This document shows positions 23,651-34,691 of a DNA stretch of 64,000 bases, piece after piece. A program made the position numbers and the translations under genes. Below the pieces are notes generated by a model. It was not told the DNA's origin and ran no database searches. It saw nothing but the letters and a program-made list of their open reading frames with translations. Numbering within the stretch: position 1 is the stretch's first letter; each line of letters opens with the position of its first letter. The stretch is from contig VZQC01010587.1 in assembly GCA_009823505.1 (NCBI GenBank), forward strand, positions 158,792-222,791, written 5' to 3'. This DNA is from Rhizomys pruinosus. Taxonomy: Eukaryota > Chordata > Mammalia > Rodentia > Spalacidae.

Positions 23651-24171
23651 CAAGACACAAATAGTTTAGATGTTAGGGGTTTGGATTAATGCATGTGCTT
23701 AGTGTACATGCACAAATCTCTGGATTTAGTCTCCATTACCTCAGAAAAAGACACATTAGGCATCTTTCTTTTAGAATCTATCTTTGAAACTCTGATCCAA
23801 TTTAGAAAGCTTCTGTGTCCACCTGTACAGAACTGCACACGTGTCTATATCGCATGGCATGGTAACTTTGACTGTAGTTTTTGTCTTTACCACTATATAA
23901 ATTTCATGAACAAATAGACTCTGACATTATTGATTACCTGCCTAACATCCATCGTCCCTTTCCTTCTTCTTAATGAAAGGCTGATATTTTTCATAATGTT
24001 TATTACTCCTAGACAGCTCACAAGCTCCAGGTAAAGTAGCTGAGAAGCAGATACTAATTATTTCAGGCAATGCATACTGACATCCTTGGATTGGATAAGG
24101 GGCTGAGAATGATGAGCATGTGATATAGGCTAGGCTAATCCAACTGGTGGAAAAGATGATACCTTATACTT
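23651..24171. other. non-coding interval, nothing recognised
   Basis: Single-copy-looking AT-rich DNA with no gene signal. Confidence 0.45.
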
Positions 24172-24185
24172 AAGAAATGTGAATG

Positions 24186-24412
24186 GGGCTGGAGAGGTGG
24201 CTTAGCACTTAAGAGCACTATCCACATTTGCGGAGGACCTGGGTTTGGTTTCCAGTACCCACATGGCTAACAACCATCTTTAATTCCAGTTCTAGGGATT
24301 ACAATCCCTCTTCTGACCACTGTGGGCACTGTACAACATGGGTACACTTGCATAAATGCAGGTAATACACTCATACACATAAAATTACAAAGAAAAACAA
24401 AATATTTAATAA
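24186..24412 (+). mobile_element. B2 SINE with target-site duplication
   Basis: GGGGCTGGAGAGGTGGCTTA head, B2 body and A-rich AATAAAA tail. AAGAAATGTGAATG (24172-24185) matches AAGAAATGTTGATG (24413-24426) at all but one position, which fixes both ends. Confidence 0.95.
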
Positions 24413-24470
24413 AAGAAATGTTGATGCAATGCTTACAGCAATAGAACCAATTAAAAAAAATTAGTCAGAA

Positions 24471-24636
24471 GCCGGGCGTGGTGGCGCATGCCTTTAATCC
24501 TAGCACTTGGGAGGCAGAGGCAGGTGGATCTTTGTGAGTTCAAGGCCAGCCTGGTCTACAGAGTAAGTTCCAGGACAGCTGGGACTACAGGGAGACCCTG
24601 TCTCGAAAAGACCAAAAAAAAAAAAAAAAAAAAAAA
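24471..24636 (+). mobile_element. B1 SINE with target-site duplication
   Basis: Full-length B1 starting GCCGGGCGTGGTGGCGCATG and ending GAGACCCTGTCTCGAAAAGA plus a long A tail. The flanks share TTAGTCAGA (24461-24469 and 24637-24645). CpGs in the promoter region are preserved, suggesting a young copy. Confidence 0.96.
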
Positions 24637-24644
24637 TTAGTCAG

Positions 24645-24875
24645 AGAAGCTGGAAAGATGGCTCAGTGGTTAAGAGCACTGGCTTCTCTTGCAGAGGACC
24701 CGGGTTTAATTCCCAGCACCCACATGGCAGCTAACAACCATCTGAAACTCCAGTTCCAGGGGACCCAGCACTCTCTTCTGACCTCTGTGGGTACTGTACA
24801 ACACTGGTGCACTCATACACATACAGACAGTGTGCTCATACACATAAAACAAAAACAATAAAATATTTTTAAAAT
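24645..24875 (+). mobile_element. B2 SINE
   Basis: Starts at AGAAGCTGGAAAGATGGCTC, has the B box region CCCGGGTTTAATTCC, body CTCCAGTTCCAGGGG and a CA-rich/A-rich tail ending AAAATATTTTTAAAA. Its head begins inside or just beside the 3' duplication of the preceding B1. Confidence 0.93.
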
Positions 24876-25374
24876 TTGATCTGAAAGTGACATGGACTGA
24901 TTAGACTGATTTTTTTCCCCAAGAAACATTATTCTGGAAGCATTTTGAAAACCTTTGACTATGGAGAGTGGATAGAAGTGAGGGAGTGAACTTAATTAAC
25001 ATACTATTTGACTAATCCAAGTGAGTAATTATGAATGGTTCCAATTAATCTGGAGGCCCTGGCAAAGAAGGGAGGATTCAAGTTAATTATGCAGTTGGGT
25101 TTGCAGGCCTCCTCGGGGCCTTCACAGAGCAGAGTCTAGTGCAGGAACGGCAAGATGATGCCAGGTTATCGTTTGTTCCTGCTCCAGTGATGATGGCGTT
25201 TTCTAAAACTCAAATATAGGAAGAATGTGGATCTGGGCAGAGAAGTGGTTGATAATGGAGCTCAATTGTGTGCTCATTAAATGTGAGACTTCACTGTATA
25301 CAACATATACAATGTTCTAACAGCTAGCTTAGAGGGGTTTTCTTACCAATATCTCCTTTTGTACATGTTTTCTT
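24876..25374. other. repeat-free interval rich in TAATTA motifs
   Basis: No gene. Around 24985-25100 the sequence has several TTAATTA/TAATTAT motifs and no transposon signature. It may be conserved regulatory DNA (see findings). Confidence 0.35.
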
Positions 25375-25741
25375 TCCATCTGGGCTGAATGATAGCTCCC
25401 CATCTTTACTAGCAATATCCTGATCCTAGTAACTTGGACTGTGACTGTATTCAGAGACTCTTTAAAGGGATAAGTTCATATATGAGGTCATATGTTTGGG
25501 CCCTGGTCTCACAGCCTTCTAAGTGACCTATCTTTCAAACAAGAAAAGACTAGGACATGGAGGGAGCTATGAGGACACAGGGAGAAGACAGCCATCTATA
25601 AGAGAGTTTTCTGAAGAAACTGTCTTTGTCTTGGTTTCACATTCCTAGCCTCCGGAATTATAAGGAAATAGATATCTGCTGTCAAACTATCAAGTCTATG
25701 GTACTTTCTTATATTATGCCAACTCTAGTAAACTAATACAT
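25375..25741 (+). mobile_element. MLT1-type MaLR solo LTR
   Basis: Matches the general MLT1 LTR layout: AGGTCATATGTTTGGGCCCT, then AGGACACAGGGAGAAGACAG and GCCATCTATAAGAGAG, then AGCCTCCGGAATTATAAGG (the usual AGCCTCCAGAACTGTGAG block), ending in GCCAACTCTAGTAAACTAAT and ACA. An old, pre-rodent MaLR LTR with no internal part seen. Confidence 0.75.
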
Positions 25742-25909
25742 TTTCCTTGATGAATATATAGAAGAGAAAGGACTTGTGACATTTGTGTTTGTTATAAGCA
25801 TTGGCATAGTATGCAATGATATACCTGATGCAAAAGAAGTCACAGCACATCAAGGACAAAGTTTTGCCCCCAGAGTCATTTAAATATGTATGTGAAAAGT
25901 ACAGTGGTG

Positions 25910-26060
25910 GAGGCTCAAATGAAATTTATGGTTCCTACGTGTGAACCCCAGGGGCTGAGAGAAGGGGTTCTGGAGGGAGTGTCAATGGAGAAGGGGGTAT
26001 AAAGACAATATATAAAATTTCAATAAAAATAATAATAATAATTAAAAAACAAACAAACAA
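25910..26060 (+). mobile_element. probable L1 3' end fragment
   Basis: Purine-rich stretch GAGAGAAGGGGTTCTGGAGG and AGAAGGGGGTATAAAG, then AATTTCAATAAAAATAATAA and an A-rich tail. The layout fits the polypurine tract and polyadenylation signal of a short 5'-truncated L1. Confidence 0.5.
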
Positions 26061-26812
26061 AAAATGTATGATTCCTTGTTCTGGTTCTCAGAACAGCATT
26101 CCTCAGCACTTAGTGAGAAGAAACTGCTTACAACTGACCCCGTCTACTTGCCACCTCCCAGCTGTATTTACACAGCTGCTGAAGGTAGCACAGATGAGAA
26201 TGTCTCTACTACACCCCTGAGAAACCCACTGAAAATACACTCAGAAAACTGCCTTCTTCACATCTAAGGATTCAGCATGTCTCAGGAAATGACACAAAAT
26301 ATCAAAAGCTGAGCGAATGAGGACACTTAAAATGAAAGGAAATAAAGTAAAAAAATTTGGCAAATGTGAAGTATGAACACAAACATTGATAGAGGGTGAC
26401 TTATAAACTCTATCACTCTATAAAATATAACAATGAAGTATTTGTAACATAAAAGGTAAATGTTAGAGGAAAGAACTTCTGAAGATCATGGTAGCATAAT
26501 CTTCTATTTTCCCTAAATCTAGAAATAGTTGAAAATCCCTGGAAAAGTAAAGTTAGTCCTGGAAGGGAAGAACAAGAAGGCTATTGCAAAAGCAGAGAGA
26601 TGAGAGAAAGGAACTTCTCACAGAAAATATACCTAGTTATCCCACAACACAAAGCAAGGCATGTGAAACGCACTTGAAAACTTCCCTCTTCTTGCCTTAA
26701 AACTGATCTGAATCATGGCATGAAATCTAAAAAATAACACTAATGCTTAATGTTCTCTCAAAATAAGTTAAAGGAAATTATTTTTAAATCCCTACAACTG
26801 TGTGTGTGTGTG

Positions 26813-26850
<38 letters not shown>

Positions 26851-27992
26851 TGTGTGAAAGAGAGAGAGAGAGAACTAATTTGCCTTGACAAAGATTTTTT
26901 TTCCCTTGGGAAAGTTTTGAATTTTAAAATTGATTAAAGTGATAATTGGATACTTCCCACAACACTGAAGAAAGGCAGAAATATATTCTAAGAAGCTAAA
27001 ATTCTATCAATCAGATAATTAGCCAAAACCCCCTCTAGATTTGCATATCCTTTGAAACTGCTATGGTTAAAATGAAAATCTATATGTATGAAATCTAATT
27101 TGGAAACTAACTTAACCACTTGACAGCTGAGCAAAGTTCGGTCCTATTAATGGGCTTTGCCTCAAATCACAGTTTGCACTGCAGCCCGCAGGGTCCGGGG
27201 CAGGACTGGCGTCCTTTCGTTTAAGCCCCTTCTTCACCTGCCAACCAAACGTGGTAATTGCTTTACACTGGAGGAAGCAACAGAAAGAGCTGCTCTCAGA
27301 GAGAGAGAGAGAACTTACTGGAACACACAAACGACTTCGCGTTTAGGATGAGAGTGTCTCTGCTTCAAATTTAGGCTCATTGTCCCCCTCTCCACGTAGA
27401 AAGACCTTTGGGAATTCTAGACATTCCATGGTGTAGTCCCATGGAGCTTGTGGATACACATTTGTAGAATAATACAAGTTTGTGCTGACACTTCCTTTTT
27501 TGGCTCATGAGAGTCTTTTGCCATACGTGTGAGAGCTATGAACACGGGCCCCCTTATTCCCATTTTACAGATGAGAAAAAAATGAGTCACTGAGGATCAC
27601 AGCTCTTGGTAGCACAACTGCTTAGACTGTCTAAATCATCACCTGACTGAATTGCTTTTCACTGGGACACTATTTCCTCCGGAAAACTGCATTCACGCCA
27701 AGCAGTCTCCCTGGGAAGGCACTGTAGTTCAAGGACTGCGCAGACCTTGTGCTGTTGCTGTAGTATCCTCACTACCACCAGTATCCACATTCCATCGTTG
27801 AAAAGCAGAGGTAGATGGAGGTTAAGTCACCAGATCACAGTCTTCCTTTGGTCTTCAAAGAGGATCCCCTACTGATTCCCAGAACCTTTGTAGTATTTGC
27901 ATAAACCCAAGCAAACACTCCTACATACTTCAAATCATTGCTAGATGACTAATTATATCAAATACAGTGTAAACACTATATAAATAGTTTTT
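26061..27992. other. non-coding interval with a compound microsatellite
   Basis: Apart from the TG/AG repeat at about 26800-26873 and a GA run at 27298-27312, no repeat or gene is recognised. CpGs are slightly denser near 27180-27250, but too few to call an island. Confidence 0.4.
26800..26873 (+). repeat. (TG)n(AG)n compound microsatellite
   Basis: TG run with a few interruptions followed by an AG run. Confidence 0.95.
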
Positions 27993-28242
27993 ATTTTTTA
28001 AGATATTTTAAAAGATATTTTATTTATTACCAGTTATTTTATGGTTATGAATATATTGCCTGCATGTATTTTGTAAGTGCACTCATGTCATACAATGCCC
28101 ATGGAGGTCAGAAGAGGGCATTGTATCCCCTAGAAAGGGAGTCACAGATGGTTGTTAGTCACCATGTGGGTGCTGGGAATTGAACCTAGGTCCTCTGCAA
28201 TAGCAGCCAGTGTTCTTAACTACTGAGCCAGCTCTCCAGCCC
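27993..28242 (-). mobile_element. B2 SINE
   Basis: Plus strand starts with a T-rich tail and ends TACTGAGCCAGCTCTCCAGC, the complement of the B2 head. ATAGTTTTTAT before it and ATAGTTGCTTTA after it look like a decayed target-site duplication. Confidence 0.9.
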
Positions 28243-29791
28243 ATAGTTGCTTTACTATATCACTTAAAGAATAATGGCCCAAAGTCTATTCACGTTCATT
28301 CAATACAGCTGAAATATTTTTCAGAATATTTTCCATCCAAAATTAGTTGAATCCACATAGGTGTGGAACACGGTACACAGAGAGTCAGCTGAACTGAGCC
28401 CAGTGTGATAGAGCTGGGACCTGAGCTAACCATCATGTTCGTATACTGCTCTTGCTCATCTAAAACCTTAGCTTTGTACAGATCCATTGAACAAGATTAG
28501 ATTTGTTGCTTTTTCTTTAATACCTTGACTTTGTTCTCCAGCTAGTTTTCCAATTCTTCTCATTTATATATCAGATTTTATAATTTCAATTTCACCTTGA
28601 GTTTGGTGTTATATATATCTTTTACATTTCAAATGAATCAGCTTGCTGCAGTAAAAATGTATTCTAATAATTTTTATTGTAAACTTTTCACTTTTGTTGA
28701 CCGTTTTTGTTTTGTAGAGACTGATAAAGCAGTAAAACTTAAATGCTAAGGTTGGGAAGGTCAGTGGGACTTCCCTCAGAAACTCTAAGACTGCTCACAT
28801 TTAAAAACTGATGTGAGGACAGTATTGAGAAATACTGCCTCTGGGTGTGGGGCTACAGGGAGTCCCTGTCTCAAAAAAAGGAAAAGGAAAAAGAAAAAAG
28901 TAAATTAAAAGAGAAAGAGAATCATTTCCAAGTTTTTATTTGCATGGTTTTCCTTCACTTTGTACCAAAATATCAGTGTCTCTAAACATCCAGATGTTAT
29001 GCTATAATGATGTCCTGAAATTTGAAGTGATAGAATTCTTCAAATACTCATTAGAGAGAAAAATCTTGGGTTTAGGTAACCAGAACTCAAGTATTAGTAC
29101 TATAGAATAGTTAAGTCTCTATTACCCATCACCTTGGCCTCACTCAAGTAGAGCACCTTCCATCAGACCCCCGCAGTCTGACAGTCTCTCATTTGTGGCT
29201 GCTTTCCTCGCTGCCCCCTCTCTCTCTCCTCCCCCTCCCCAGTTCTGTTTCTTCTACATGACTTCATGTTTGAATTGTCAGTCCACTGTTTCAGCTCTGA
29301 GGAGCTGAGTGTCTCCCCACTAATGGTGACCCAGGAAAAGGCTGAACACAGACATTTTCTCTGCAGGACTTGGAAGGGACGACAGTTCTCATAAATCACG
29401 AGAGTAGTAATTCTTCATTGGTTGCTAAGTTCATAAACAAGAACATTTCTTTTGTCAACAAGTTTTTACAGTTTTTAATGCTCTCAACTCTTTAAAAGTG
29501 CTTTTTATAAGTTGCAATTTAATTTCATACCCCAGCTTGTTTAGGGATTTAAAAATCCACATGGACAATTGATGAGACAGGAGCTTGTCCTCCAGAATCC
29601 AAACAGTCAAAATGTTTAATTCAACTCAAGTTAGGCTGAAATGACAGTAGACAGAACTGGATTTTTACACGTATACAAAAGAGCATTTTGTAAAACAAAA
29701 TTGTGATAAACAAGATTCAAGTTTTGAGAGTCTGTATTTGAAGCACTTTATTAACTTTATAGTTTTAACTGTTAAAAATAGTTCCTGAACA
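28243..29791. other. non-coding interval with a B1 3' scrap
   Basis: Near 28848-28882 the sequence GTGGGGCTACAGGGAGTCCC then TGTCTCAAAAAAAGG matches only the 3' end of B1 (plus strand). Otherwise single-copy-looking DNA, with a C/T-rich stretch near 29215-29245. Confidence 0.45.
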
Positions 29792-29977
29792 GGGCTAGAG
29801 AGATGGCTCAGAGGACCCAGGTTTGAGTCTCAGCACCCACAATGGTGACTAACAATGGGCCATCACCAGATCCAAGGGCATCCACCACCCTCTTCTAACC
29901 TCTGCAGGTACTGCATGACATGGTGTACTTACATGTATGCAGGTGATACATTGAAATACATAAAATAAAAATAAACA
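29792..29977 (+). mobile_element. B2 SINE with internal deletion
   Basis: GGGCTAGAGAGATGGCTCAG jumps straight to AGGACCCAGGTTTGAG, so about 28 bases of the tRNA-like region between the A and B boxes are missing. The remainder of the B2 body and A-rich tail is present. A B1 has been inserted at or in its tail. Confidence 0.85.
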
Positions 29978-30120
29978 GGGGCCATGGTGGCACATGCCTT
30001 TAATCCCAGAATTTGGGAGGGAGACAGAGGCAGATGGATCTCTGTGAGTTCAAGGCCATCCTGGTCTACATAGCAAATTCCAGGCCAGCTGTGGCTACAG
30101 GAAGACCCTTTCTAAAAAAA
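29978..30120 (+). mobile_element. B1 SINE
   Basis: GGGGCCATGGTGGCACATGC, TTTAATCCCAGAATTTGGGA and GGCCATCCTGGTCTACATAG, ending GGAAGACCCTTTCTAAAAA. Inserted in the A-rich tail of the preceding B2, so it is the younger of the two. Confidence 0.9.
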
Positions 30121-30343
30121 ATAATAATAAATAGAATAAAAATAATAAATTAAAATTAAAACAAAGTGGCTCTTGAAGAAGTTAAGCACAGAGTAACTCT
30201 AGCAACTCTTCTGTGTGGCTTTCCAAGGTTAAAATAATAAGAAGAAATATCTGGCACTTGCACAGACTCAGTTCCTTTGTCTAAGCGTCCTTGGCACAGC
30301 AACTTCTAAAGGATCCATAGCATCATAAATTACTTATATCAAA

Positions 30344-30585
30344 TTATATATATATATATATATTTATTATATATATATATATATGTATATTATCAATTCT
30401 AGACCCGTGTCCCCCACCTATCCCCCCACCCCAGCAGAGCTCATGCATTCTGCTAAACATGCTTTTCATCTCTTTCTCAGTCTTTCTCAATATTCTCCAT
30501 GTAAAAGTTGACTGTTTTGAGCAGAAGTTCACTGTTTCAGTCAGTTCTTTGATGCAGGCCTTTCTGTTGTTGTTGTTTCCAATTC
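30344..30585 (-). mobile_element. L1 3' end, antisense, 5'-truncated
   Basis: The reverse complement matches the 3' UTR of the truncated L1 at 33840-34080. It shares the blocks AACTGACTGAAACAGTGAAC, TGCTCAAAACAGTCAAC and GCAGAA(T)GCATGAGC, the G-rich tract (C-rich here, 30410-30434) and the terminal (TA)n. Only about 240 bases of the 3' end are present. Confidence 0.85.
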
Positions 30586-31574
30586 ACTTTATCTAAAATT
30601 GAAGTAATCATCTCTCTGGGAAAATTGAGACTGTCTTCTGTTTCCTGTTTATGTAAATGGGAATATGTATTTCCATATATTCTCTGAGTCTGGGTGAAAA
30701 ACTTCTTCAAATCCTTCTTCCACTTAGTCCCAAATTTGTGTAAATACCACATATTAAATGGGATCCTTCAAATATCAGCCCAAGCATTACAGAACCTCTC
30801 ATAGTCTTTTGGCACCATTCACTTTCAACAAATGGTTATTGAGTATCTGTTTACTATGTACAAGACAATAAGCCAGACCCTTCAGATAGCACAATGGACA
30901 AGATCTGCCCAAGCTCACTGTCCTAATGAAGATTAATGTTCCAAACAATGACAAATTGAAGACACAAACAAATGAGTTATCATGGCAGTAATAGATAAAG
31001 AAAAATAATAACAGTAACAACTGAGGTGACAAAGAATGCCAGGGAGCAGACTGATGGAAGGGGTGTGGATTCAGGATAGTCCTCTCTGAGTCCACACTTG
31101 AGCTGAGATCCAGATCATGAAACGGAGCCAGAAATTTAGAGATCTGAGGGATGAACATTCTTGTTAGAATGCAAAACCAAGTGCAAAGGTCCTCAGGCAT
31201 GAGGTAGTGGGGATTTTCAAGACATGGAAAGCTTGAGTGACATGCTTTAGCTAGAGTATATTAAACAAGAGGAAAGAGCAATACAGGGGGATCAGAAAGT
31301 CAGAGAAGCTTCAAGGAATGGTTGGATTAAGTTGATGCAGAGTACTTCTGCATATGAGAAGGTGGGAGAAAGAACAAAAGGAGTAGCTGTTGGGTAGGTG
31401 TCTTTTGAAAATTATTTTCTTAACACATTAATCTGTGTAATCATCTTAAATTTAACATGAACTTCTCTGAGCTACATATCATTTTAGTTCATTCCAACTA
31501 ATCTTAGATTACTAAATAAATGATCTGCTTGAGATCACATACAGCACACACAGTTAAATAACAGAGATAGGACT
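30586..31574. other. non-coding interval, nothing recognised
   Basis: Apparently single-copy DNA between two L1 fragments. The 133-codon minus-strand frame at 30799-31200 shows no recognisable domain. Confidence 0.45.
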
Positions 31575-31590
31575 TAAAAGCAAAACTGTC
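31575..31590 (+). repeat. 5' target-site duplication of the truncated L1
   Basis: TAAAAGCAAAACTGTC, identical to 34392-34407. It defines the insertion as 31591-34391. Confidence 0.95.
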
Positions 31591-33770
31591 ACTGTATACA
31601 GGAAACCCACAGCCAATATCATCCTAAACAGGGAAATGACAGAAACATTCCCCTTAAAGGTAAGAACTCGGCAAGGCTGACCCCTGTCACCACTCCTCTT
31701 CAATATAGTGCCTGAAACACTTGCTAGAGCAATAAGGCAAGAAAAGGAAATTAAAGGAGTACTAATTGGAAAAGAGGAAGTCAAGCTATCCCTATTTGCT
31801 GATGATATGATTGTTTACTTAAGGAATGCTAAAAACTCCACCAGAAAACTCCTAGAAACGATTAACAGCTTCAGCAAAGTGGCAGGCTACAAAATTAACC
31901 TAAAATATCAGTGGCCTTTCTTTACACCAACAACAAGCAAATGGAGAAGGAATTCAAGGAGACCTTCCCACTCACAATAGTCTCAAAAACAATAAAATAC
32001 CTAGGAACAAACTAACCAAAGACACCAAAGATCTCTACAACAAAAATTTTAAACCTTTAAAGAAAGAAATTGAAGAAGACATCAGAAGATGGAAAAACCT
32101 CCATGTTCATGGATTGGGAAAATTAACATTGTAAAAATGTCCATTCTACCCAAAATCTTGTATAGAATTAATGCAATCCCAATTAAAATCCCCAAGAGTT
32201 TCTTCACAGGCTTGGAAAAAAAAAGTCCTTAAATTCATTTGGAAAAACAAAAGACCCCAAATAGCCAAAACAACCCTGAGTGAAAAGAGCAACACAGGGG
32301 GGATCTCTGTTCCATACTTCAAACTATACTACAGGGCTATAGTCATAAAAACAGCTTGGTACTGGCACAAAAACAGACCTGTTGACCAATGGAACAAAAC
32401 TGAAGATCCAAACTTGAGCACATAAAATTTCAGCCATTTGACAAGGGGTCCAAGAAGACACAATGGAGAAAAGACAGCCTCTTCAGCAAGTGGTGTTGGC
32501 AAAACTGGATCACAACTTGTAGAAGAATTAAATTAAACCCCTACCTCTTGCCCTGTACAAAAGTCAACTCCAGATGGATTAAAGACCTCAATGTGAAAAC
32601 TCCAAACTCTGAAGGCTATAGAAGAAAAAGTTGGCAGCAGCCTATGAGACATACAGGTAGGAAAAGACTTCCTAAATCAGACAGCAGCTGCACAAAAATT
32701 ATGGTCGACAATTGACAAATGGGACCTCATTAAACTCAAAAACTTCTGTATATCAAAAGAAACAATCAAGGAAGTGAAGAGAAAACGCACAGAGTGGGAG
32801 AAAACCTTCACAGCAGATACATCTGACAAAGCATTGATTTCCAGAATATATAAACTACTCAAAAAACAAAGAAGAAAGAAAACAAATGACCCCTCAATAG
32901 ATGGAGCAAAGACCTGAACAGAGACTTCACAAGTGAGGAATTAGAGATGGCTGAGAAACATCTTAAGAAGTGTTCGATAGGGCCGGAGAGATGGCCTAGC
33001 GGTTAAGAGCGCCTACCGCTCTTGCAGAGGACCTGCGTTCGATCCCCAGCACCCACATGGCGGCCGAGAACCGTCTGAAACTCCAATTCCAGGAGAACTC
33101 CAGTTCCAGGGGAATCCGAGACCCTCTTCTGACCTCCGCGGCATTGCACGACACAGGTGGGCCGCAGAATTGTACTTGCAGACAGTACATTCATACACAT
33201 ACAGAAATCAATAAAATTAAAAAAAAAAAAGAAGAAAAAAAAAAAAAAAATTAGGAAATGCAAATAAAACCATTTTAAGATATCATCTTACTCCAATAAG
33301 ACTGGCTAGGATCAAGAAACAAATGATACCAAGTGTGGAGAGGTTTGTGGGAAAGGGGAACACTCACCAGTGCTGGTGGGAATGTAAACTCTACCAGCCA
33401 CTATGGAAAGAGTGTGGAGAACCCTTGAAAGACTTGGAATGAACTTGCCACCCGACCCAGCCATACCACTCCTAGGCATGTAACCACAAGACTCACCCCA
33501 CTGCAGAGATACATGCACGGCCATATTTATTTCAGCTCTCTTCACAATAGCAAGGAGCTAGAACCAATCCAAATGCCCCTCAACTTGATGAGTGGATAGA
33601 GAAAATGTGGTACATCTACACAATGGAGTTCTATGCAGTGGTAAGAAAAGATACCCATGAGCTTTACAGGAAAATGGCTGGGCTACAAGACATCATGCTG
33701 AGTGAAGTAACACAGTCCCAGAAAAACAAACGAGGAATGGTATTCCCTCATCTGTGGATGCTAGTGCCAA
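31591..33770 (+). pseudogene. L1 ORF2 remnant (reverse transcriptase to C-terminus)
   Basis: Readable pieces include the reverse transcriptase catalytic block [18 protein letters not shown] (about 31785-31838), [28 protein letters not shown] (about 32350-32400) and a degraded C-terminal region. Compared with the intact ORF2 nearby it lacks the endonuclease and the front of the reverse transcriptase. Small indels (for example around 31925, 32015 and 32100) and a B2 insertion at 32983 break the frame. It cannot encode a functional protein. Confidence 0.92.
32983..33250 (+). mobile_element. young B2 variant inserted in L1 ORF2
   Basis: GGCCGGAGAGATGGCCTAGC head, intact A and B box regions (B box near GCGTTCGATCCCC) and many CpGs. 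It has a distinctive 17-bp tandem duplication, CTCCAATTCCAGGAGAA then CTCCAGTTCCAGGGGAA at 33081-33114. A long A-rich tail follows. Compared with the intact L1, about 13 bases of ORF2 are missing at the insertion point and no clear target-site duplication is visible. Confidence 0.93.
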
Positions 33771-34112
33771 TTATCTAGTTGTAAGTGTTTCTTGTGCACG
33801 GCCCCTTGAGCTTTTGTCCAAGCAGTTGTGAGTGATGCATATTGGAAACAACAACAATGACAACAGAAAGGACTGCATAAAAGAACTGACTGAAACAGTG
33901 AACTTCTGCTCAAAACAGTCAACTTTCACATGGAGAATATTGAAAAATACAGAGAAAGAGATGAAAAGTATGTTTGGCAGAATACATGAGCCCGGTGGGG
34001 CGGGGGGGGATAGGGTGGGGGAACACGGTCTAGATTTGATAATCTTGTATAATATATATATAGTATATAGTATATATATATATAAAGCAAAAAAATAAAG
34101 TACAATAGAATA

Positions 34113-34375
34113 CAAAAAGAATGGGGCCCAATGAGAGGTGAGAATGTGGGCTTGATGTTAGTTCTCACAAAAGCAAGTTATAAATCCTTGAGCCTGATCC
34201 CTGCACTGCTTTCTGCTTCCTGTCTTGCCATGTGAGCTGTTATTCTCACATGGAAGCCTTCCATGACGCCATCACCATGGTATGATACAGCAAGGGAGCT
34301 CTTTGTCAGAGCCAACATCATGCTATTTGGACTTTCATCCTCCAAACTGTTGAATAATAAACCTCTTTTCACAGA
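34113..34375 (+). mobile_element. transduced MST/MLT-type LTR segment carrying the polyadenylation signal
   Basis: Lies between the L1's own 3' end (AATAAA at 34094-34099) and the final A-rich tail, inside the target-site duplication. Blocks such as TTCCTGTCTTGCCATGTGAG, CAGAGCCAACATCATGC and AATAAACCTCTTTTC resemble MST/MLT1 MaLR LTRs. AATAAA at 34356-34361 lies about 13 bases before the new A tail (from 34375). The L1 transcript evidently read through its own weak signal into a downstream LTR at its source locus. Confidence 0.75.
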
Positions 34376-34391
34376 AAAAAATGAAATAAAA

Positions 34392-34407
34392 TAAAAGCAA
34401 AACTGTC
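34392..34407 (+). repeat. 3' target-site duplication of the truncated L1
   Basis: TAAAAGCAAAACTGTC, identical to 31575-31590. Confidence 0.95.
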
Positions 34408-34643
34408 TGACCATAGGCTTTATTATACACACATATATTTGAATATACCTACATGCCAGTAGAATATTCAGAAGCAGAATTTTCCTCAGCCAACAAAAAT
34501 TCAGCATTTCCCTATTCTAATGTAAACAAAACATCATGTCAAAACCCCCAAGGATGTTCTCTTATGACTTCAATTGGAGTAAATAGACCATGGTAGTATA
34601 ATGATCTTCTAAATCTCCTTTTTGAAATTATTTAACTGGCAGG

Positions 34644-34691
<48 letters not shown>

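Larger units (their letters stand above)
31591..34391 (+). mobile_element. 5'-truncated L1 insertion with a 3' transduction
   Basis: The insertion begins inside ORF2 (equivalent to about residue 637 of the intact element at 42158) and continues through the end of ORF2, an L1 3' UTR with G-rich tract (33991-34020) and (TA)n, and a further non-L1 segment. Identical 16-bp duplications flank it. It was inserted by ordinary target-primed reverse transcription that stopped early, leaving a dead copy. A B2 (32983-33250) later landed within it. Confidence 0.93.

Noticed and set aside
30799..31200. 133-codon minus-strand frame as a small gene
   Set aside because: Random-like composition, no domain, and no start or splice context that I can support.
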